From assembly GCA_937873095.1 (NCBI GenBank), contig CALMVI010000040.1, positions 1 to 64,000 on the forward strand: a stretch of DNA of 64,000 bases. The letters are read 5' to 3'. Under the pieces are notes generated by a model, which did no database searches, was not told the DNA's origin, and saw only the letters and a program-made list of their open reading frames with translations. A program made the position numbers and the translations under genes. The stretch is from an uncultured Acetobacteraceae bacterium (GTDB taxonomy: Bacteria; Pseudomonadota; Alphaproteobacteria; Acetobacterales; Acetobacteraceae). Positions 50,721 to 58,498 of the stretch are shown here, one piece after another; position 1 is the stretch's first letter; each line of letters begins with the position of its first letter.

Positions 50721-51908
50721 CTACTGCGCCGGCCTGCCGAAATACTGCCGCCAAGCCGCGGCCTCTGTCGGCTTGCCGTCGGCCGCGTACGAGAATGCGT
50801 AGTTTCCGCCGGCATTGCTGTCCCAGATCCCGACGAAGCCGACGCTCAGTCCCGCCTGTATTCCGGCCGCCAGCTGCGCGCTGAGCCATTGCGGGAACGT
50901 CGCATCGTCGGTCACGTCCGTGCCTGCGTTGGAGTTGCCGGCGCCGCATTCCGGCACCGCGAACGTCTTGTGGTGCTGCAAGGCGAAATCGAGGATGCTG
51001 AGAAAGCTCTGGGCGTGTCCGGCGCTGGCGTCCAGGTCCGCGGGATAGAGTGCTGCGGGATACGTCCAGTAATGCGCGCGGTTGACCGGGTCGGCGATGA
51101 ATTGCGGCACCGTAGCGTCCTGCTGGCCGGTATCCCAATCCCAGTACGTCGCAGGCTGGGCATCGGCGTAAGGGTACATGTCGCCGTAGACGTCGACGCC
51201 GATGATGTCGACATAGTCGTCGCCCGGATACAGGGCGGTCGTGGCCGGCGCGTAGCTCCAGTTCACGGCGGCGGGGTTCCAGACGATCTCGACCCGCATC
51301 CTCGGCGTCTGCGTCGCGGCGGTGCTGCGGACCAGCGTGGAGACGTGCTGGAAGGCCGCCACCCAGTCTGCTTGCGTCTGCGCATCGCCGCCGGCGTAGT
51401 TGGGCCCGGTCAGGTTCATCTCCCAGCCGATACGGACGACGAGGTGGCGAAAGCCCTGCTGCCCCCAGGCTGCAATCACCTGGGTGACCTGCGCATCGTA
51501 GCTGCCATTGGCGAAGGCCTGGAATTGCGCATCCGGCGTGGGCGAACCGGCGGCGGTGGACGATAGCGGCAGTCCCAGCAGCGGCACCAGCTTGCTGCCG
51601 ACCGTGGATTTCCGGGTCGACCACGCCGACCATGACGACATGCTCGGCCACATGTCGACGGATTGCGTATAGTCGATATACGTCACCAACTCGGTAGCGC
51701 GCGCATGCATCGACAAGGTGAAGTTGCGGTAATCGGCGACGAACTGCGCCTCCGCGTTCGAATCGCTGCCGTTCGGGTCGCCCACGTAGACGGCGAGCGG
51801 GAAGGGCGGCTTCACCGCGGCTGCGGCACCGGCCGCAGCGGCCGGACATAGGCCAAAGGCGGCGACCATGGCAGTCGCAACTATCCGCTGTGTCGGTGGC
51901 GTAAGCAT
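50721..51908 (-). CDS. Secreted GH26-like glycoside hydrolase
   Basis: This is a 395-residue protein with signal peptide MLTPPTQRIVATAMVAAFGLCPAAAAGAAA. The (beta/alpha)8 barrel segments include HLVVRIGWEMNLTGPNY, matching the acid/base Glu of GH26 mannanase-like enzymes (R-x-x-x-E-M-N), and FAVPECGAGN, where the nucleophile Glu would lie, with VDIIGVDVYGD between. It probably cleaves a beta-mannan or related glucan outside the cytoplasm. ATG 51908 is supported by GGAGTGAGG; the track's 108 extra residues are not signal-like. Confidence 0.75.
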   Translation of the reverse strand: MLTPPTQRIVATAMVAAFGLCPAAAAGAAAAVKPPFPLAVYVGDPNGSDSNAEAQFVADYRNFTLSMHARATELVTYIDYTQSVDMWPSMSSWSAWSTRKSTVGSKLVPLLGLPLSSTAAGSPTPDAQFQAFANGSYDAQVTQVIAAWGQQGFRHLVVRIGWEMNLTGPNYAGGDAQTQADWVAAFQHVSTLVRSTAATQTPRMRVEIVWNPAAVNWSYAPATTALYPGDDYVDIIGVDVYGDMYPYADAQPATYWDWDTGQQDATVPQFIADPVNRAHYWTYPAALYPADLDASAGHAQSFLSILDFALQHHKTFAVPECGAGNSNAGTDVTDDATFPQWLSAQLAAGIQAGLSVGFVGIWDSNAGGNYAFSYAADGKPTEAAAWRQYFGRPAQ

Positions 51909-52320
51909 CCTCACTCCATCCAGCTGCATTGGTGAACCTGCCTGTTCGCACGAAGCACCGCACCCTTGCATGCAGAGCGGGCTCGACATGTTAAAGAAGG
52001 ATGAAAATGCTACCTGATGTAGGCCCCGCGCTAGGGCGTTTCGTGTGTCACGCGAAACGTATCGCCAACGAACGCGGCACGTCAATTGCGCAACGTGCGA
52101 TGCGACGGTCGCGTCGCATCGTGCGCGCGGTGACCAGACTTGTCTCTCGTCCCGGGGTGCCGACTCGCCCAAATGCAAGAAGAAAGCATGTTCGGTTCGA
52201 CTTGAACCGAACATGATCTGGAGCGGCTTCATGCGGACGGCATCAGCCCGACCGGCCCAACCTCAGCTTTGTCGAGCAGCTTGATCATCCAGGCTGAGTC
52301 CGGTCTCGGGTAATCCTGCT
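51909..52320. other. Intergenic region with four palindromes between the GH26-like gene and soxG
   Basis: This 412-base stretch has no convincing gene. It holds CGTTTCG...CGAAACG (52037-52059), CGATGCGAC-ggtcgc-GTCGCATCG (52098-52121), and CATGTTCGGTTC-gactt-GAACCGAACATG (52187-52215, a perfect 12-bp stem). A REP-like GAGCAG...CTGCTCT hairpin (52274-52322) touches the soxG stop. Confidence 0.7.
52187..52215. repeat. Perfect 12-bp inverted repeat
   Basis: CATGTTCGGTTC-GACTT-GAACCGAACATG is a perfect hairpin in the 3' spacer between the soxG gene end and the GH26-like gene start. It could be a terminator for transcription arriving from either side or a remnant of a palindromic element. Confidence 0.7.
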
Positions 52321-52323
52321 CTA
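52274..52323. repeat. REP-like TAGAGC hairpin supplying the soxG stop
   Basis: On the minus strand it begins TAGAGCAGG, and the TAG is the soxG stop codon; on the other side it ends GAGCAG. The inner arms (GATCATCCAG and relatives) pair imperfectly. It is related to the element at 39461 and to the ends of family A. Confidence 0.6.
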
Positions 52324-52821
52324 GGTGCCCGCGTCCTGCAGGGCGTGGTGCAGGTCTGGCGCGAAGGAGCGTTCGACGGCGATTTCGTAGCCGGTGGCGC
52401 CGAGGCGCCAGAGGCGGACGTTGAGGTGGCCGGCCCGTGTCAGCGCCAGGTCGCCCTCGCGGAACACGCGGGGATCGAGGTCGAGGGGCACGACCCTGGC
52501 CAGCACGTCCCGCACCGCCTCGCCGGACACGGCGAAGACGGCCCACATGTCGCTCTGGTCGGTGACGGCGGCCAGAGCGGCGAGGCTGCGGGCGAGGCGT
52601 GCGGGCAGGTCGGCCGCCCGGCCGCCCGACGCCAGGAAGCGGCCGGGCGCCAGGCAGGAGACCGCAACGCCGCCGGCCTGCACGCATCGCGACGGCGCCG
52701 GCAGGTCCGCGCCGAGTTCCGCGCGCAACGCCGCCGGCAGCCCTGCGCCGCCCGCGAAGGCGCCGATGCCGGCGACCGAGCGCGGCGGAGCCAGGCTGAC
52801 CGAGACCGGCGCGTCAGCCAT
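52321..52821 (-). CDS. soxG: Sarcosine oxidase gamma subunit
   Basis: This 166-residue gamma subunit of heterotetrameric sarcosine oxidase reads RCVQAGGVAVSCLAPGRFLASG, DQSDMWAVFAVSGEAVRDVLARVVPLDLDPRVFREGDLALTRAGHLNVRLWRLGATGYEIAVERSFAPDL, matching the SoxG fold (a GcvT-like trefoil). It overlaps the soxA stop by eight bases. Its TAG stop is the first triplet of a TAGAGC element. It is the last gene in the soxBDAG order. Confidence 0.9.
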   Translation of the reverse strand: MADAPVSVSLAPPRSVAGIGAFAGGAGLPAALRAELGADLPAPSRCVQAGGVAVSCLAPGRFLASGGRAADLPARLARSLAALAAVTDQSDMWAVFAVSGEAVRDVLARVVPLDLDPRVFREGDLALTRAGHLNVRLWRLGATGYEIAVERSFAPDLHHALQDAGT

Positions 52822-55735
52822 GCAGGGCGGCGCCAGCCGGGTCGTGGAAGACGGGTGGGACGATGTCCACCTCCGTTTCCATTTTCTGCAGCGGGTTGAC
52901 GGCGCGGAACACTTCGCCGATCCGGCGCTGGCCGCCAGCGAGAAGGCCGAGCCCGATCCAGCAGCCGAGTGTTGCGGAATAGGCGGCCGAGGTGACGTGG
53001 CCGTGGTCGTGCTCTATCCTGGCAGGCGCGCCGGCCGGCACCAGATGTGCGCCCGCCTGCAGCGTGCCCCCAGCGCGGGGGCGCAGGCCCACCAGCGCCG
53101 GCCGGTCGGCATCCTGCAACGCGGCGCGCTCCGACAGCGCCCGGCCGATGAAATCCTTCTTGCGCGACAGCATGCGGCCGAGCCCCAGATCGGCGGCGGT
53201 GGTCTGGCCGTTCAGCTCGGCGGCCACGGGATGGCCCTTTTCCAGGCGCAGCACGTTCAGCGCCTCCAGGCCGTACGGCGCCGCCCCGGCTGACTGGAGG
53301 GCGCGGGCCAGGGCCGCGCCGTGAGAGGCGCCGACGGCGATCTCGTAGGCGAGCTCGCCGGAGAACGAGATGCGGAAGATCCTGGCGGGAACGCCGCACA
53401 CGGCCGCCTGCGCCACGGCCATGAACGGCAGGCTGCGGCCGCCGACATCGCTGCCCGCCCCCACGAGTTGTTCGAGCACGGAGCGGGCATGGGGGCCCGC
53501 CAGGGCGAACTGCGCCCATTGGTCGGTGACCGGCTCCACGCAGACGTCGAGATCCGGCTTCAGCATCTGGCGGCAGAAATCCAGGTGCTGCAGCACGCGC
53601 GATGCGTTGCCGGTCGTCGTGGTCGCGACGAAATGCGTGTCCGACAGCCGGGCGACGGTGCCGTCGTCGAAGGCGAAACCGTCCTCCCGCAGCATCAGCG
53701 CGTAGCGCGCGCGACCGGGCGCCAGGCTGGAGATCGTGTTGGCGTAGACGAAGTCCAGGAACGCACCGGCGTGCGGGCCCTGCACGTCGATCTTGCCGAG
53801 CGTCGATACGTCGCAGAACCCCGCCGCCTGCCTGACCGTGCGGACTTCGCGGTCGATGCTCTGCTGCATCGTCTCGCCCACCTTGGGGAAATGCGTGGCG
53901 CGCAGCCACTCGCCCGCCTCGGTGAACGGCGCACCCTGGCTCGCCGCCCAGTCATGCGCCGGCGTGCGCCGGGTCGGCCGGTATCGCGCGCCGCGATGCG
54001 TGCCCCCCATGGCGCCGATCGCGACCGGCGTGTAGGGCGGCCGGAACACGGTGGTGCCGGTCTGCGCGATGGTCCTGCCGGTCAGGGCCGCCATCATCGC
54101 CAGCCCGGTGACGTTGGACGTCTTGCCCTGGTCAGTCGCCATGCCGAGCGTGGTGTAGCGCTTGAGATGCTCCACGTTGGTGAAACCCTCCCGCGCGGCG
54201 AGCGCCACATCGGCCGAGGTCACGTCGTTCTGGAAGTCGACGAAGGCTTTGCCGGTCGGGTTCACCACCTGCCAGAACGGCGTGACGGCGTCGCTTTCGG
54301 GGCCGGTGGACGGGACCGCACTCTCCTTACCGCCGCCTGCCTCGCTGCCCGTTCGCAGCGCGCCGCCGGTGGAGACATGCCCGGCGGCCGCACCGGCGGC
54401 GCGCATGCCGGGGGGCATCTGGCCGGGCACGAAGGCGGCCAGCGCGTCATGCCAGACCGGCCTGCCGCCGTGATGCGAGGCGAGGTGGACGGCGGGGTTC
54501 CAGCCGCCGGACATGGCGAGCAGGTCGCAGGACAGCCTGACACCGTCCGCTTTGCCGCCGAGCACGATGCTGGACAGCGCCGTGCCGCCCACCGCCTGAC
54601 GCACCGTCGATTGCTCGAACACCGGGACGCCGTGCGAGGCCGCGACCGCGCGCAGGGCGGGCGGCGTCTGCGGCCGCGGGTCGACCAGGGCCACGACCTC
54701 CATGCCGGCCTGCACGAGGTCGGCGATCGTGCCCGCGCCGTCGTCGTTGTTGGCGAACACCGCGGCCCTTGCGCCTGGACGCACGGCGAAGCGGTTGACG
54801 TAGCTGCGCACCGCGCCGGCCAGCATGACGCCGGGCAGGTCGTTGCCGCCGAACACGATGGGGCGTTCGATGGCGCCCGTCGCCAGCACCGCGCGCCTGG
54901 CCACGACGCGCCACAGGCGCTGCCTCGGCAGCGTGCCGGGCGCGGCCAGATGGTCGGCCACACGCTCCACGCCGGCATAGGTGCCGCCGTCGAACACGCC
55001 GGTGATGGTGGTGCGCGTCAGGATGCGCACGCCGGCGGCGCGCAGCCTTGCTTCCGCCTCCGCCAGCCAGGCCAAGGCGGGCCGGCCGTCGATGCTTCGC
55101 CTGTCGGACAGCAGTCGGCCGCCCAGGGCCGAGTCCTGTTCGGCCAGCACGACGCGCCCGCCCTGGCCCGCGGCAGCCAGGGCCGCCGACAGGCCGGCGG
55201 GTCCCGCGCCGATCACCAGCACGTCGGCGAACGCGGTCTGCTTGCCGTAGCGATCGGGGTCCGGCAGGCCGGATGCGCGGCCGAGGCCTGCGGCGCGGCG
55301 GATCAGCGGCTCGTACACCCGTTCCCAGAACGCGGCCGGCCACATGAACGTCTTGTAGTAGAAGCCGGCCGCGAAGATCGGCGCCAGCGCGCCGTTGATC
55401 GACAGCACATCGTGCCTGAGGCTGGGAAAGCGGTTCTGGCTTCTGGCCGACAGCCCGTCGAACAACTCGGCCACGGTGGCGCGCGTGTTGGGTTCGCGCG
55501 CCGCGCCCTCGCGCAGCTCGACCAGCGCGTTCGGCTCCTCGGGTCCGGCCGAGAGTATGCCGCGCGGGCGATGGTATTTGAACGACCGGCCAACCAGGCG
55601 CACGCCGTTGGCGAGCAGGGCGGAGGCGAGCGTGTCGCCCTGGTAGCCCTGCAGCCGCCTGCCGTCGAAGCTGAACGCGACCGGCCTGGCGCGGTCGATC
55701 AGGCCGCCCGTCTCCTGGCGGAACGCCTGCATCAT
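52814..55735 (-). CDS. soxA: Sarcosine oxidase alpha subunit
   Basis: This is a 973-residue subunit. Residues 1-100 are a ferredoxin-like head (FSFDGRRLQGYQGDTLASALLANGVRLVGRSFKYHRPRGI). About 165-440 is an NAD-binding FAD/NAD fold (VLVIGAGPAGLSAALAAAGQGG), and the C-terminal 380 residues are a GcvT aminomethyltransferase-like domain that binds tetrahydrofolate. The complex oxidatively demethylates sarcosine to glycine, giving methylene-tetrahydrofolate and H2O2. Its ATG overlaps the soxD stop (ATGA). Confidence 0.95.
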   Translation of the reverse strand: MMQAFRQETGGLIDRARPVAFSFDGRRLQGYQGDTLASALLANGVRLVGRSFKYHRPRGILSAGPEEPNALVELREGAAREPNTRATVAELFDGLSARSQNRFPSLRHDVLSINGALAPIFAAGFYYKTFMWPAAFWERVYEPLIRRAAGLGRASGLPDPDRYGKQTAFADVLVIGAGPAGLSAALAAAGQGGRVVLAEQDSALGGRLLSDRRSIDGRPALAWLAEAEARLRAAGVRILTRTTITGVFDGGTYAGVERVADHLAAPGTLPRQRLWRVVARRAVLATGAIERPIVFGGNDLPGVMLAGAVRSYVNRFAVRPGARAAVFANNDDGAGTIADLVQAGMEVVALVDPRPQTPPALRAVAASHGVPVFEQSTVRQAVGGTALSSIVLGGKADGVRLSCDLLAMSGGWNPAVHLASHHGGRPVWHDALAAFVPGQMPPGMRAAGAAAGHVSTGGALRTGSEAGGGKESAVPSTGPESDAVTPFWQVVNPTGKAFVDFQNDVTSADVALAAREGFTNVEHLKRYTTLGMATDQGKTSNVTGLAMMAALTGRTIAQTGTTVFRPPYTPVAIGAMGGTHRGARYRPTRRTPAHDWAASQGAPFTEAGEWLRATHFPKVGETMQQSIDREVRTVRQAAGFCDVSTLGKIDVQGPHAGAFLDFVYANTISSLAPGRARYALMLREDGFAFDDGTVARLSDTHFVATTTTGNASRVLQHLDFCRQMLKPDLDVCVEPVTDQWAQFALAGPHARSVLEQLVGAGSDVGGRSLPFMAVAQAAVCGVPARIFRISFSGELAYEIAVGASHGAALARALQSAGAAPYGLEALNVLRLEKGHPVAAELNGQTTAADLGLGRMLSRKKDFIGRALSERAALQDADRPALVGLRPRAGGTLQAGAHLVPAGAPARIEHDHGHVTSAAYSATLGCWIGLGLLAGGQRRIGEVFRAVNPLQKMETEVDIVPPVFHDPAGAALHG

Positions 55736-56010
55736 GCGAGCTCGGCCGACGATATCACGTGCGTGCGCGTGTCCCGCTCCACTTTCAGGAACTGCCTGCA
55801 GGCGGCCGCGTGGTACCAGAGTTCGCTGTGCGGGCCTGCGGGGTTGTCGCGGAAATACACGTAGTCGACCCAGGCCGACAGCTCGGCGTTGGAGCCTGGG
55901 CGGGAGAGGGTGGCGTCTCCTGCATACACGAATTCTTCCAAGCCTCGCTCGCCGCAGAAGGGGCAGGTCAGGCGCAAGGAAGAGCGTTCTTTTCTGAAGA
56001 AAAGAACCAA
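55732..56010 (-). CDS. soxD: Sarcosine oxidase delta subunit with repeat-derived N-terminus
   Basis: This is a 92-residue zinc subunit: LTCPFCGERGLEEFVYAGDATLSRP...WVDYVYFRDNPAGPHSELWYHAAACRQFLKVERDTRTH, with C-x2-C and His/Cys zinc ligands, usual SoxD features. There is no ATG in frame. The two possible starts are TTG 56010 (weak GAAAG upstream, ten bases after the soxB stop) and TTG 55977 (MRLTCPFCG, closer to the usual family start). With the first, VLFFRKERSS at the N-terminus is encoded by a family B palindrome. The ATG 56021 in another frame is a shadow. Confidence 0.85.
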   Translation of the reverse strand: MVLFFRKERSSLRLTCPFCGERGLEEFVYAGDATLSRPGSNAELSAWVDYVYFRDNPAGPHSELWYHAAACRQFLKVERDTRTHVISSAELA

Positions 56011-56018
56011 AAGACTTT
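55986..56018 (-). repeat. Family B hairpin element, copy 5, at the soxD start
   Basis: On the minus strand the stem is GTTCTTTTCT-tc-AGAAAAGAAC, preceded by AAAGTCTTTTG. It covers the candidate TTG start and first ten codons of soxD. The stem bases differ from other copies but pairing and the TC loop are kept. Confidence 0.8.
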
Positions 56019-56020
56019 CA

Positions 56021-57277
56021 TTAATGTAGGGCCATGTTGGTGCCGCCGCCGGTTTCGTCCAAGAGTTGGCCGGTGGCGAAGCGGTCCAGGCGGTAGGCGG
56101 TGGCGACGGGGTGGGGTTCGTCCTTGGCCATCAGGTGGGCCAGGCACAGGCCTGCGGCGGGGGTCGCCTTGAAGCCGCCTATGCACCAGCCGCCGTTCAG
56201 GTACAGTCCGTCCACCGGCGTGCGGTCGATGATCGGGCTGCCGTCCATCGTCATGTCCATCACACCGCCCCAGCTTCGCAACATGCGCAGTCGGCCGATG
56301 GACGGCATGAGCGCCATCGCCTCCTCGCAGGTCTCCTCCATGCAGGGCAGGTTGCCGCGCTGTGCGTAGGAGTTGTAGCCGTCCACGCTGGCGCCGAACA
56401 CCAAACCGCCTTTGTCAGACTGGCTGATGTAGAAATGGCCCGCGCCGAAGGTGATCACGCAGTCGATCAGCGGCTTGATGCCCTCGCTCACGAAGGCGGT
56501 CAGCACGTGGCTTTCGATCGGCAGCCGCAGCCCGGCCATCGCTGCCACGCGCGATGAATTGCCGGCCACCGACAGGCCGATCTTCCTGGCGCGGATGAAC
56601 CCTCGCGAGGTCTCGGCCCCGATGACGGCGCCGTTCTCGATGCGCAACCCGGTCAGCTCGCAATGCTGCAGGATGTCGACGCCGAGCTTGTCCGCCGCGC
56701 GGGCGTAGCCCCAGGCGACCGCGTCGTGTCGCACGGTGCCGCCGCGCTGCTGCAGCAATCCGCCCATGATCGGGAAGCGCGCCGTGTCGAAGTCCAGGAA
56801 CGGCGCGCGCGCACGCACCTCCTCCCGGCTCAGCAATTGCGCGTCGATGCCGTGCAGCAGCATGGCGTTGCCGCGTCTGACCGCGGCGTCGCGCTGGCCG
56901 TCGGAATGGAACAGGTTCAGCACGCCGCGCTGGCTGATCATCGCGTTGTAGTTGATGTCCTGCTCCAGCCCCTCCCACAGCTTCAGCGATGTTTCGTAGA
57001 ACGGGATGTTGCCGGGCAGCAGGTAGTTCGACCGTATGATGGTGGTGTTGCGCCCGACATTGCCGGAGCCGACCAGGCCCTTCTCGATCACCGCGATGTT
57101 GGTCAGGCCGTAGCGCCTGGCGAGGTAGTACGCGCAGGCCAGGCCGTGTCCGCCGCCGCCCACGATCAGCGCGTCGTACTCGGCTTTCGGCGCCGGTGTG
57201 CGCCATTGCGGCGCCCAGCCTTTCTGGCCCCTCGCCGCCTGGGCGAGCAGCGCCGCGATGGAGAAGTGCCTGGTCAT
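56021..57277 (-). CDS. soxB: Sarcosine oxidase beta subunit
   Basis: This is a 418-residue FAD subunit. YDALIVGGGGHGLACAYYLARRYGLTNIAVIEKG is the dinucleotide-binding fold, GNVGRNTTIIRSNYL the conserved flavin/active-site segment, and GLVFGASVDGYNSY and LYLNGGWCIGGFKATPAAG later SoxB landmarks. ATG 57277 begins MTRHFSIAALLAQAARGQKGWAPQWR, as usual for SoxB, and overlaps the stop of the upstream FAD oxidoreductase (ATGA). It holds the covalent FMN and non-covalent FAD sites of the oxidase. Confidence 0.94.
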   Translation of the reverse strand: MTRHFSIAALLAQAARGQKGWAPQWRTPAPKAEYDALIVGGGGHGLACAYYLARRYGLTNIAVIEKGLVGSGNVGRNTTIIRSNYLLPGNIPFYETSLKLWEGLEQDINYNAMISQRGVLNLFHSDGQRDAAVRRGNAMLLHGIDAQLLSREEVRARAPFLDFDTARFPIMGGLLQQRGGTVRHDAVAWGYARAADKLGVDILQHCELTGLRIENGAVIGAETSRGFIRARKIGLSVAGNSSRVAAMAGLRLPIESHVLTAFVSEGIKPLIDCVITFGAGHFYISQSDKGGLVFGASVDGYNSYAQRGNLPCMEETCEEAMALMPSIGRLRMLRSWGGVMDMTMDGSPIIDRTPVDGLYLNGGWCIGGFKATPAAGLCLAHLMAKDEPHPVATAYRLDRFATGQLLDETGGGTNMALH

Positions 57278-58404
57278 GCAGGAACCAGCGCCTGCCATCC
57301 GCGGGCGGCGCGCCAGTCGGCGGGCAGGCCTGCGAACCGGCCGAGGCCGAGCTTGGCGATGTCGGCAAAGCTGCAGGCGCCTGTCGTCACGAGCTCGGCG
57401 ATGGCGCGGCCGGTGGCGGGCGACAGGCCGAAGCCGACGCTGGAGAGGGTGGCGACGGTAACGTTGTCGGGCGAGCTCAGTCGGTCGATCACCGGGCGGC
57501 CGTCCGGCGTGTTCTCGATGATGCCGGCCCAGCTTCGCAGCACGCGCGCATGCGCCGCGCGGGGGAACAGGGTGGCGAGCCGCGCCGACAGGTTGCGCAG
57601 CAGCGGCGTGGTCGGCCGCGCCGGCTGCCGGTAGGCATCGTCGTCCAGCCACTCATGCGGGCCGCCGCCATAGGCGAGGTTGCCGCGCAGCGTCTGCCGC
57701 CCGTACAGCCCGTTGCCGTCCACGCCGCCGACCGGCATCAGCGGCAGCGCCTCGGTCACGATCATTTCCGCGCGTGCTGCCGCCAGCGGCAGGTCGACAC
57801 CGAGTTGCGCCAGAAGCGGCGCGGTCTGCGGTCCTGCCGCGATGACGACCGCGTCGCAACCGTGACTGTGCCCGCCTGCAAGGATTTCAACGACGCGGCC
57901 GTTGCGGGTGACGAAACCGTCCACGCCGGTGTGCTGCAGGATGCGGCCGCCATGGTCCTGCAGCGCCCAGGCATAGGCCTGCACGGTGCGTTGCGGGTTG
58001 GCGTGGCCGCCGAAATGGAAGTACTGCGCGCTGAGCGCCTGCTCGGTGACGAGCGGCGCCAGCTCGCGCAGCTGCTTGATGTCGAGCTCTTCGGAGTCGT
58101 AGCCCATCGCGCGGGTCAGCAGGGCCATCGACCGGTAGCGTGCCTCATCCTCCTGCGTCAGGTTGATCACGATGCGCCGGCGGCGGTACTCGGTGGGGTA
58201 GCCGAGCAGCTCGTCCATCATCGGCCACAGGCGCTGCTCCTCGTGGAACAGCGGGCTTTGGTAGTGCGTGGCGCCGCCGCCGTTCCGGCCGGAGGCTTCC
58301 CAGCCGACGATGAAGCGTTCGAACACGGTGACGGGGTGGCCGGCGCGGGCGAGCCACCAGGCGGCGCTGAGGCCGGTGACGCCGCCGCCTATGATGGCGA
58401 TCAT
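57274..58404 (-). CDS. DadA/SoxB-like FAD-dependent oxidoreductase
   Basis: This is a 376-residue glycine/D-amino-acid-oxidase-type flavoprotein. MIAIIGGGVTGLSAAWWLARAGHPVTVFER is the FAD fold, GRNGGGATHYQSPL the conserved substrate-side segment, and NVTVATLSSVGFGLSPATGRAIAELV the C-terminal FAD block. Paralogous to SoxB but in a different branch; it may oxidise another N-methyl or amino compound and may pair with the HcnB-like protein upstream. ATG 58404 lies eight bases after a family B hairpin; no standard ribosome-binding site is visible. Confidence 0.88.
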   Translation of the reverse strand: MIAIIGGGVTGLSAAWWLARAGHPVTVFERFIVGWEASGRNGGGATHYQSPLFHEEQRLWPMMDELLGYPTEYRRRRIVINLTQEDEARYRSMALLTRAMGYDSEELDIKQLRELAPLVTEQALSAQYFHFGGHANPQRTVQAYAWALQDHGGRILQHTGVDGFVTRNGRVVEILAGGHSHGCDAVVIAAGPQTAPLLAQLGVDLPLAAARAEMIVTEALPLMPVGGVDGNGLYGRQTLRGNLAYGGGPHEWLDDDAYRQPARPTTPLLRNLSARLATLFPRAAHARVLRSWAGIIENTPDGRPVIDRLSSPDNVTVATLSSVGFGLSPATGRAIAELVTTGACSFADIAKLGLGRFAGLPADWRAARGWQALVPA

Positions 58405-58412
58405 GGAAGGAT

Positions 58413-58447
58413 GTTCTTTCTTGAAAGAAAGAACCAAAGAACTTTTG
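58413..58447 (-). repeat. Family B hairpin element, copy 6, in a 5' leader
   Basis: This copy is the reverse complement of copy 4 (44505-44539), all 35 bases matching. The stem GTTCTTTCTT-tc-AAGAAAGAAC ends eight bases before ATG 58404 and so would fold in the ribosome-loading region of the DadA-like mRNA. The upstream flank AGCGAAC is shared with copy 1. Confidence 0.85.
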
Positions 58448-58498
58448 GTTCGCTGTCGCGGTTCTTTCTGGCAGCGTACGCCATGGAGGAGTTCTTCC

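Noticed and set aside
53321-55864. 847-residue plus-strand ORF antisense to soxA
   Set aside because: It mirrors soxA in a complementary frame, has no motif or start signal, and its Arg/His/Gly-rich content is typical of antisense ORFs in high-GC DNA.
12423-58447. Family B elements as ordinary Rho-independent terminators
   Set aside because: Three copies lie at or inside gene starts rather than ends, two pairs are identical over 35 bp including non-stem bases, and no consistent trailing T-run follows; terminator action at convergent ends remains possible as a side effect.
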